NCBI GenBank assembly: GCA_041743125.1
Contig: JBGTNK010000231.1
Coordinates: 1-47,707 of the forward strand
Direction of reading: 5' to 3'
From: Terrimonas_B sp041743125
GTDB lineage: Bacteria; Bacteroidota; Bacteroidia; Chitinophagales; Chitinophagaceae
DNA length: 47,707 nucleotides
Positions 41,581-47,707 of this stretch are shown piece by piece (position 1 is the stretch's first letter; every line of letters starts with the position of its first letter). The position numbers were made by a program, and so were the translations under genes. The notes below the pieces were generated by a model that ran no database searches, was not told the origin of the DNA, and saw nothing but the letters and a program-made list of their open reading frames with translations.

Positions 41581-44532
41581 ATGAAAGGATCAATGAAGGA
41601 GAAATTGAAGCAGCTGGCCAGTGAATTGGAAGGAGAATTTTATGATGACACCACCATGCGTACTTTGTATGCCACCGACGCATCGGCATACAGAGAGATG
41701 CCTATGGCGGTAGCGGTTCCGCGGTCTGAAACGGACATTAAGAAATTGATTCATTTTGCAAGAAAAGAAAAAACCTCACTTATACCCCGTACTGCCGGCA
41801 CCTCCCTTGCCGGGCAGGTGGTGGGTAACGGGATCATCGTTGATGTATCCAAATATTTTACACAGATCATTGAATTGAATACAGAAGAAAATTGGGTTCG
41901 GGTACAGCCAGGTGTCATTCGTGATGAACTGAATATGTTTCTGATACCACATGGTCTTTTTTTTGGACCAGAAACTTCTACGGCAAACCGGGCAATGATT
42001 GGTGGTATGGTTGGCAATAATTCCTGCGGTTCCAATTCCGTTGTTTACAGAAGTGTGAGAGAACATCTGCTGGAAGTCAAAGTACTGTTAAGCGACGGTT
42101 CTGAAGCGGAGTTCAAATCGCTGAGCCTGGATCAGTTTCATGAAAAATGTGAGGGTAAAGACCTGGAAGCAGGAATCTATAGATCCGTGAGGAGCCTGCT
42201 AAGCAATTATGAAAACCAGGAGGAAATTCGAAAGGAGTTTCCAAAAAAAACTGTGGAGCGGCGAAATACCGGATATGCAATCGATGTATTGCTCGAGACA
42301 GCGCCATTCACAGCAGGAGAACAAGATTTTAATTTTTGTAAACTTATAGCAGGTTCCGAAGGTACACTTGCTTTCATAACGGAAATAAAATTGAATGTGG
42401 TTCCCCTTCCACCGCGAGAGGTTGGTTTGCTCTGCGTGCATTTTAATACCATTGATGAATCGCTGAGGGCTAACTTAATTGCGCTGGAATATAAACCAAG
42501 TGCCAGTGAATTAATAGATCATTACATCCTGGAATGTACAAAAGAAAACAAAGAGCAAATTAAGAATCGCTTTTTTGTGCAAGGAGACCCCGGTGCAATA
42601 CTCGTTATTGAATTTGCCAGGTCAAATCGGGAAGAGATCATTGAAATAGCAGGGAAAGTTGAATCGGATATGCGGGCAGCTGGCCTGGGTTATTATTTCC
42701 CTTTGTTATTTGGAGAGGATACAAAAAAAATATGGACACTTCGTAAAGCAGGGTTGGGATTGTTAAGCAATTTGCCCGGTGACGATAAGGCGGTTCCTGT
42801 TATAGAGGATACAGCTGTAGATGTACATGATCTGCCGGCTTATATCCGCGACTTCAATGAAATTCTTAAAAAGCATAATTTATTTTCCGTGCACTATGCA
42901 CATGCCGGATCCGGAGAGATTCACTTACGGCCTATTATCAATCTTAAAACACAAGCCGGCAACCAACTGTTTCGCACCATTGCGGAGGAAATAGCTTTGC
43001 TGGTAAAAAAATATAATGGTTCGTTGAGTGGTGAGCATGGTGACGGAAGGCTGCGTGGTGAATTTATACGGCAAATGGTGGGTGAAAAAAATTATCACCT
43101 GTTAAAAGAAGTAAAACGGAGTTGGGATCCCGACAATATCTTTAATCCTAATAAAATTGTTGATACTCCTTCCATGAATACCTGGTTACGCTACACTCCA
43201 GGTCAGCAAACGCCGGCATTTAAAACTGTATTTCGATTTCATAACCAGGATGTTTTGCAACATGCCGAACAATGCAATGGTTCTGGTGATTGCCGCAAAA
43301 CCCAATTATCAGGAGGCACAATGTGCCCTTCCTTTATGGCAACCCGAAATGAGAAGGATACAACAAGGGCAAGAGCGAATATCTTAAGAGAATTTCTAAC
43401 CAACTCTGATAAACTAAATCGGTTTGACCATAAAGAAATTTATGATGTCATGGATCTGTGTCTTAGTTGTAAAGGATGTAAATCAGAATGCCCGAGTAAT
43501 GTGGATGTAGCAAAACTGAAAGCTGAATTTTTGCAGCATTATTATGATGCAAATGGAGTTCCGCTGCGTTCAAAAATGATTGCTAATTTTTCAGTATCGT
43601 CACGCATTGGGTCCATGGTGCCGGGAATATATAATTTTGTGATGACCAACCGGCCCATCAGCAATTTGGTAAAAAAAATTTCCGGCTTTGCAAAAGAACG
43701 TTCGATGCCAACATTGTATAAAACCACTTTAAGAAGTTGGTATAAAAAACGGCAACCTGTAGTTGTAAATAATAGGGCCGGTACGGGAATTAAACGAGTT
43801 TATCTTTTCTGTGATGAGTTTACGAATTATAACGATACAGCGACTGGTATTAAGGCGATTTTATTATTGGAAAAACTGGGATATGAAGTAATCATCCCTG
43901 ACCACATTGAAAGTGGAAGAACATGGCTTTCAAAAGGATTGTTAAGGAAAGCAAAGATCATTGCAAATAAAAATATTTCTTTACTGCAGCATCTTGTATC
44001 CTCAGAAACTCCGCTGATAGGGATAGAACCATCTGCTATTTTGACGTTCAGGGATGAATATATTGATCTGGCAGACGATAATAATTTGGTTGCCGCAAAA
44101 AAAATGTCGGAACATGTTTTTTTGATTGATGAATTTATAGCCAGCGAGATTACTAAAGGATATATTACTGCGCAATCATTTACCAATGAAAAAAGAAGTA
44201 TTCACCTGCATGGTCATTGCCAGCAAAAAGCGTTGTCTTCAATAGCCTCCTCTGTAAAATTATTATCGCTTCCCGAAAATTATTCAGTGGTGGTTATTCC
44301 TTCTGGCTGCTGTGGCATGGCAGGTTCATTTGGATATGAGGCGGAGCACTATGAACTATCAATGAAAATTGGGGAATTAGTGTTATTCCCGGCTGTCAGG
44401 CAATTGGCTGATCAAACTATAATTGCAGCTCCCGGTACAAGTTGCCGTCACCAGGTAAAAGACGGTACGGGCAAAAAGGCTTTACACCCTATAGAGATTT
44501 TATATGATGCTTTATGGCCCGAAAGATTATAA
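41581..44532 (+). CDS. Fused FAD-binding / Fe-S oxidoreductase (D-2-hydroxyacid dehydrogenase-like)
   Basis: A 983-residue fusion of a GlcD/Dld-like flavoprotein with a GlcF/GlpC-like iron-sulfur part. The FAD loop RTAGTSLAGQVVGNG is near residue 65-80, followed by SGEHGDGRLRGEFI near 480. The iron-sulfur half has CLSCKGCKSECP (about 635) with an upstream CNGSGDC...MC cluster, and two CCG-type motifs (HGHCQQKA, SGCCGMAGSFGYE). Enzymes of this design oxidise D-lactate or glycolate-like acids, passing electrons to quinone. The substrate cannot be read. It is a single gene. Confidence 0.92.
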   Translation: MKGSMKEKLKQLASELEGEFYDDTTMRTLYATDASAYREMPMAVAVPRSETDIKKLIHFARKEKTSLIPRTAGTSLAGQVVGNGIIVDVSKYFTQIIELNTEENWVRVQPGVIRDELNMFLIPHGLFFGPETSTANRAMIGGMVGNNSCGSNSVVYRSVREHLLEVKVLLSDGSEAEFKSLSLDQFHEKCEGKDLEAGIYRSVRSLLSNYENQEEIRKEFPKKTVERRNTGYAIDVLLETAPFTAGEQDFNFCKLIAGSEGTLAFITEIKLNVVPLPPREVGLLCVHFNTIDESLRANLIALEYKPSASELIDHYILECTKENKEQIKNRFFVQGDPGAILVIEFARSNREEIIEIAGKVESDMRAAGLGYYFPLLFGEDTKKIWTLRKAGLGLLSNLPGDDKAVPVIEDTAVDVHDLPAYIRDFNEILKKHNLFSVHYAHAGSGEIHLRPIINLKTQAGNQLFRTIAEEIALLVKKYNGSLSGEHGDGRLRGEFIRQMVGEKNYHLLKEVKRSWDPDNIFNPNKIVDTPSMNTWLRYTPGQQTPAFKTVFRFHNQDVLQHAEQCNGSGDCRKTQLSGGTMCPSFMATRNEKDTTRARANILREFLTNSDKLNRFDHKEIYDVMDLCLSCKGCKSECPSNVDVAKLKAEFLQHYYDANGVPLRSKMIANFSVSSRIGSMVPGIYNFVMTNRPISNLVKKISGFAKERSMPTLYKTTLRSWYKKRQPVVVNNRAGTGIKRVYLFCDEFTNYNDTATGIKAILLLEKLGYEVIIPDHIESGRTWLSKGLLRKAKIIANKNISLLQHLVSSETPLIGIEPSAILTFRDEYIDLADDNNLVAAKKMSEHVFLIDEFIASEITKGYITAQSFTNEKRSIHLHGHCQQKALSSIASSVKLLSLPENYSVVVIPSGCCGMAGSFGYEAEHYELSMKIGELVLFPAVRQLADQTIIAAPGTSCRHQVKDGTGKKALHPIEILYDALWPERL

Positions 44533-44659
44533 TGGGGAGTTTTGTACACAGTTTACATAAAAAATCTATTTAATTACCCACATAGCAGTATATTTTGCGT
44601 TGGAACCATTTTTGGTTTAGCAAGAATGTATTTTTTTATTTCATTCTAAAATTATTGGT

Positions 44660-44884
44660 ATGCTAAAAATGATCCGGCAGTCTTATTTCCGATTATCAAT
44701 GGCTTTGATGCTCAGTTTTGTCAGTTTGTTATCATTTGCCCAGGATAGAGGACTTGACGTTGATATCGATGTAAAGAAAGATAATGAATGGTATCAGCAA
44801 CCCTGGATGTGGGTAATAGGCGGTGCTATTTTTATTTTATTATTAGTAGCCTTACTAAGAGGCGGCAGCGCTAAAAAAAGTTAA
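44660..44884 (+). CDS. Small membrane-anchored protein, unknown function
   Basis: A 74-residue protein with a signal-like N-terminal helix (residues 8-27, ending FAQD), a short charged region VDIDVKKDNEWYQQPWM, and a C-terminal helix (50-66) before GGSAKKS. Proteins of this layout occur widely in Bacteroidota, as I recall, but have no known role. Its own terminator follows. Confidence 0.7.
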   Translation: MLKMIRQSYFRLSMALMLSFVSLLSFAQDRGLDVDIDVKKDNEWYQQPWMWVIGGAIFILLLVALLRGGSAKKS

Positions 44885-44958
44885 CCTTTCTGTTTGTCAC
44901 CAGGCATTTGAAGCCCTCAAATCCTTACACCTGGTTAACCTTATTCCCTGGTGAAAAC

Positions 44959-44996
44959 AATGCTGTGGGGAACTCCTCCCCGCAGCATTTATCTTC
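44959..44996 (+). terminator. Terminator after the small membrane protein gene
   Basis: AATGCTGTGGGGA (44959-44971) pairs with TCCCCGCAGCATT (44977-44989) around a five-base loop (one wobble). The following tract is only modestly T-rich. Confidence 0.65.
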
Positions 44997-45060
44997 CGGA
45001 TATTTTTTTTCTCCCTTTTTCATTTCTATTATTTGTTCATTATTTTTCTGGGGTAGCAAA

Positions 45061-45234
45061 TATATTTGTATACAATTCCTGAATTAAACCTTACTCTTTT
45101 CTTCCATTAGCAAGGAGAATTTCATAAATTAAAGCCTGACCAGAAATTGTATCTGGTAATACAAAAGGACCTGGACTGGGTAAATACCCAATCAATATGA
45201 TGAAGGATACCCATCTTTGTATAAAATATTCTTT
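45061..45234 (+). promoter_or_regulatory. Promoter and structured leader of the ABA4-like gene
   Basis: TATATTTG (45061-45068) is a perfect -7 element. The implied 160-base leader has two hairpins, ACCAGA/TCTGGT (45139-45157) and TGGGT/ACCCA (45177-45190). It also has a 13-codon frame (ATG at 45197) whose TGA overlaps the next ATG by ATGA at 45235-45238. A coupled leader peptide is possible but unproven. Confidence 0.35.
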
Positions 45235-45672
45235 ATGAGTCCCGCATCCATTTTCCAGGTATGCAGTACAATAGCCATGATTAGCTGGTTATTGCTGATC
45301 ATAGGTTCTGTATTTCTACCTTCCATTGATAAATTTCTAATAGGACTTGTAATCGTTTTATTTTGTATTGTTTATACCTGGCTTGTTACTTCGTCCTTTT
45401 CTTTATCCGATTTTAAGAGTTTTGGAAGCTTGCAGGGGGTGATGACTTTATTTAAGGATGAAACGGTGGTAACAGCAGGTTGGGTACATTATCTGGCATT
45501 TGACCTGCTGGCAGGCGTATGGATAAAGAATAATTCTTTAAAACATGGCATTAGCCATTGGTTGATCATTCCCTGTTTGATACTTACTTTTTTGCTGGGC
45601 CCCGTTGGGCTTTTGTTATATTTATTAGTACGGACTTTTAAAACGAATAAGTACTTTGCTAAAAATTTTTAA
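45235..45672 (+). CDS. ABA4-like (DUF4281) membrane protein
   Basis: A 145-residue protein with four hydrophobic helices. Motifs TAGWVHYLAFDLLAGVWI (near residue 85) and the closing GPVGLLLYLLVRT match the ABA4-like family. Plant ABA4 is needed for neoxanthin synthesis; the bacterial role is unknown. The frame also opens at a TTG (45217); the ATG at 45235 is preferred. The next membrane protein gene starts 10 bases after the stop, so they are probably coexpressed. Confidence 0.85.
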   Translation: MSPASIFQVCSTIAMISWLLLIIGSVFLPSIDKFLIGLVIVLFCIVYTWLVTSSFSLSDFKSFGSLQGVMTLFKDETVVTAGWVHYLAFDLLAGVWIKNNSLKHGISHWLIIPCLILTFLLGPVGLLLYLLVRTFKTNKYFAKNF

Positions 45673-45682
45673 TGCTGCGGTA

Positions 45683-46441
45683 ATGAGATTTTTTCAAGAA
45701 TTAAAACAACGGAACAGATTACTGTATTGGTTTGGCTGGTTTAATATGGCGGTAGGACTAGCTTGCCTGGCCGGAGTTTTTTTAGACGACAAACAAATAT
45801 TAGGTGTAAGCAGGTGGTTAAAGCCTATGAAATTTTATTTCTCTGTCGGCCTCATGGTATGGACTATGGGTTGGTTGATGTATTATTTGGATAACAAAAA
45901 AAAAATTGCCCGTTATTCCTGGCTCATTTTCATTACTATGTTTTTTGAGAACGGACTTATTATTTTGCAAGCTTTTCGTTTTACTACTTCCCATTTCAAT
46001 ATTAAAACTCCGGTGGATATAATGATCTTTAACCTGATGGGTATTTTCATTCTTATTTTCACTATCACAATTGTCCTGGTTTGTATTTCATTCTTTAGGC
46101 AAAAAACGTTCAGCATATCTACTTCCTATTTTTGGGGAATAAGATTAGGATTGTTGTTCTTCATTTTATTTTCATTGGAGGGAGGAATGATGTTAGGAAT
46201 GATGCAGCATACCGTGGGAGGGCCTGATGGTTCACCCGGACTACCAATGGTAAACTGGAGCAGGCAATTCGGTGACCTGCGGATCGCACATTTTTTCGGA
46301 ATTCATTCGCTCCAGGTTTTGCCGCTAGCCGGTTATTTACTTAAAACAAGGGTGCAAACTTTCCTGGTTACTACGGTTTATATTTTAATAGTTGTCTTGT
46401 TTTTTGTCCAGGCATTCAACAGCAAACCTTTATTTTCTTGA
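45683..46441 (+). CDS. Polytopic membrane protein, unknown function
   Basis: A 252-residue protein with about seven helices. The frame opens at a TTG at 45656, inside the previous gene; the ATG at 45683 is chosen. A conserved-looking loop MMQHTVGGPDGSPGLPMVNW and GDLRIAHFFGIHSLQVLPL holds several His that could bind a cofactor, a speculation. It appears coexpressed with the ABA4-like gene. Confidence 0.7.
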   Translation: MRFFQELKQRNRLLYWFGWFNMAVGLACLAGVFLDDKQILGVSRWLKPMKFYFSVGLMVWTMGWLMYYLDNKKKIARYSWLIFITMFFENGLIILQAFRFTTSHFNIKTPVDIMIFNLMGIFILIFTITIVLVCISFFRQKTFSISTSYFWGIRLGLLFFILFSLEGGMMLGMMQHTVGGPDGSPGLPMVNWSRQFGDLRIAHFFGIHSLQVLPLAGYLLKTRVQTFLVTTVYILIVVLFFVQAFNSKPLFS

Positions 46442-46457
46442 TTTTATTATAAATGAT

Positions 46458-46544
46458 ATGATCAACAGGAAAAATTTTATAAAAAATTCAGGTGCATTAA
46501 CGATTGGTATTATTATTTCATCAGCTTCCATTGAAATTAAATAA
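46458..46544 (+). other. Out-of-frame export signal of the following isomerase gene
   Basis: An ATG at 46458 starts MINRKNFIKNSGALTIGIII, a Tat/Sec-type signal for a secreted sugar isomerase, but runs into a TAA at 46542. The enzyme body is in the next frame. Dropping one A of the AAA in GAAATT (near 46534) would fuse them as SASIELNNIHFLGPERIG. So this is a frameshift: a mutation, a read error or, less likely, recoding. Confidence 0.65.
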
Positions 46545-47427
46545 CATTCATTTTTTGGGACCTGAACGGATTGGCGTGCAGCTTTTCTCTATGCCGCATA
46601 TCCTGCAAAAAGATTTTTCAGGAACCATGAAAATGCTGGCGGGAATTGGTTTCCGGGAAATTGAATTTTACGGGCCCTATTTATTTAGCGCAAAGGAAGA
46701 CTCAGATCGCTGGAAGGCTGTCACACCTTCTTTAGGATTTTCGGGAAGCGGCTACTTTGGATTAACCGTGAAGCAGGTAAAGAAAATACTGGATGATAAT
46801 GGCCTGACTTCCCCATCGATGCATACCGGGTTATTCACCCTAAAAAACCGGATGGGTGAGATGGCTGAGGCCGCTCATGTATTAGGAACTACATATGTTA
46901 TTTTACCCTCGGCGGAAACACAAACCAATCTCGACGGGTATAAGAGACAAGCTGATCAATTTAATGAGATCGGCGCATCTGCTAAAAAACACGGTTTGCG
47001 GTTTGCATATCACAATCATGGAAACGGACTTAAGGAGATGGAAGGGAAAATCCCAATGGAATTAATTTTAGAGCAAACGGATCCTGACCTGGTATTTATG
47101 CAAATGGATATATATTGGACTACGGCTGCAGGAATAGACCCCGTGACGTATCTTAAGAAATATCCCGGCAGGTTCCGGCTCATGCATATAAAAGATATGA
47201 TGAAACGGGTTCAATTTTCAGGTGATGGTGGTGATCCTAAACAATGGATAGAATTATTTCCATTTATGACGGATGCCGGAAGCGGTGTAATGAACCTTAA
47301 AAGTATATTGTTACAGGCTCAAAAATCGGGTATGGAACATTTCATTGTGGAGCGGGACCTGGCGCCGGACCCTGAGTTGTCTTTGACCAACGCCCATAAA
47401 TATTTAACCAATTTAAAATGGGAATAA
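46504..47427 (+). CDS. Sugar phosphate isomerase/epimerase (TIM barrel), probably frameshifted at its N-terminus
   Basis: An AP-endonuclease-2-like TIM barrel. The enzyme body (from GPERIGVQLFSMP onward) is intact: FREIEFYGPY, SPSMHTGLF, RFAYHNHGNG with metal His, VFMQMDIYWTT, RLMHIKDM and a closing EHFIVERDL. The frame shown begins at a TTG, and its first residues (VLLFHQLPLKL) do not look like a start. The real N-terminus is the out-of-frame signal at 46458. Substrate unknown; partners may be Gfo/Idh enzymes. Treat as possibly inactive. Confidence 0.75.
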   Translation: MVLLFHQLPLKLNNIHFLGPERIGVQLFSMPHILQKDFSGTMKMLAGIGFREIEFYGPYLFSAKEDSDRWKAVTPSLGFSGSGYFGLTVKQVKKILDDNGLTSPSMHTGLFTLKNRMGEMAEAAHVLGTTYVILPSAETQTNLDGYKRQADQFNEIGASAKKHGLRFAYHNHGNGLKEMEGKIPMELILEQTDPDLVFMQMDIYWTTAAGIDPVTYLKKYPGRFRLMHIKDMMKRVQFSGDGGDPKQWIELFPFMTDAGSGVMNLKSILLQAQKSGMEHFIVERDLAPDPELSLTNAHKYLTNLKWE

Positions 47428-47587
47428 TGCCAAAAATTCGGTTGCCTCTTTCAATAAATTACATTTGAACACATCGCTTGTTGAAAATTTATTTAACTCA
47501 TTTCTGTAAAATAAATTTATCATCTTTATTATGCATGCAAACCCATTTTGTAAAAATCATTAACCGATAAAATTTCTTGCTCTCAAC

Positions 47588-47707
47588 TATGGTAACAAAC
47601 TTACTCCAGGTATTTGATGCGGAATCACTCATCAGGAATGGAGGGTTGTTAATCGTTTTGCTTATGATTTATGGCTCAACAGGTTTGTTTTTTTGTTTCT
47701 TTCTTCC
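47588..47707 (+). CDS. DedA-family membrane protein (partial, cut by window end)
   Basis: The first 39 codons of a frame that continues past the window. The sequence MVTNLLQVFDAESLIRNGGL then a hydrophobic stretch ending GLFFCFFLP fits the start of DedA proteins (flippase-like, undecaprenyl phosphate/phospholipid). A perfect TACATTTG lies at 47460-47467, about 120 bases upstream. Too short for certainty. Confidence 0.6.

Overview
The window reads as ordinary chromosome of a low-GC Bacteroidota bacterium, most likely of the Chitinophagaceae (inference). The signs are: no Shine-Dalgarno motifs before the starts; repeated TAnnTTTG promoter elements; many lipoproteins; a TonB-like protein; a CxxxY-type CcmE; bacillithiol genes; a LytS/LytTR pair; and families largely confined to the phylum (DUF4294, DUF4251, CHRD lipoproteins). 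I saw no insertion sequence, prophage, CRISPR array, tRNA or rRNA.

Layout. 1-0.8 kb: rpmI-rplT and a strong terminator. 1-9.2 kb: a lipoprotein, aspartate kinase, fructose-1,6-bisphosphatase, an acetyltransferase, a CAP-domain protein, an ABC ATPase without permease, an FKBP/DinB pair, a Nudix hydrolase and folC. 9.4-13.9 kb: macrodomain protein, TonB-like protein, CHRD lipoprotein, MATE exporter and a small secreted protein. 14-19.1 kb (minus strand): a probable operon read aguB-aguA-speB-membrane protein-radical SAM enzyme, giving two routes from agmatine to putrescine. 19.4-25.4 kb (minus strand): fatty acid desaturase, bshB1, a DUF4294 protein, ccmF and ccmE. 25.7-30.3 kb: acyl-CoA dehydrogenase, YggS, an intradiol-dioxygenase-like lipoprotein and a LytS/LytTR pair. 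30.4-31.5 kb (minus strand): two SET-domain proteins flanking a previously uncalled 51-residue lysine-rich protein. 31.9-35.5 kb: Cu/Zn superoxide dismutase, DUF4251 protein, small outer-membrane protein, cupin and Gfo/Idh oxidoreductase. 35.9-41.3 kb: secreted proteins of unknown role, a seven-heme cytochrome c lipoprotein, a beta-barrel candidate and a KAS III enzyme. 41.6-47.7 kb: a 983-residue flavin/iron-sulfur oxidoreductase, small membrane proteins, a sugar phosphate isomerase whose export signal is out of frame, and the start of a DedA protein.

How parts connect. CcmE and CcmF would help mature the heptaheme cytochrome. BshB1 makes bacillithiol, and the YfiT/DinB protein is in the family of enzymes that use it. 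The most unusual unit is the SET / lysine-rich peptide / SET cassette, where an adjacent substrate can be proposed for the methyltransferases. Perfect TAnnTTTG elements decide several start codons (folC, desaturase, bshB1).
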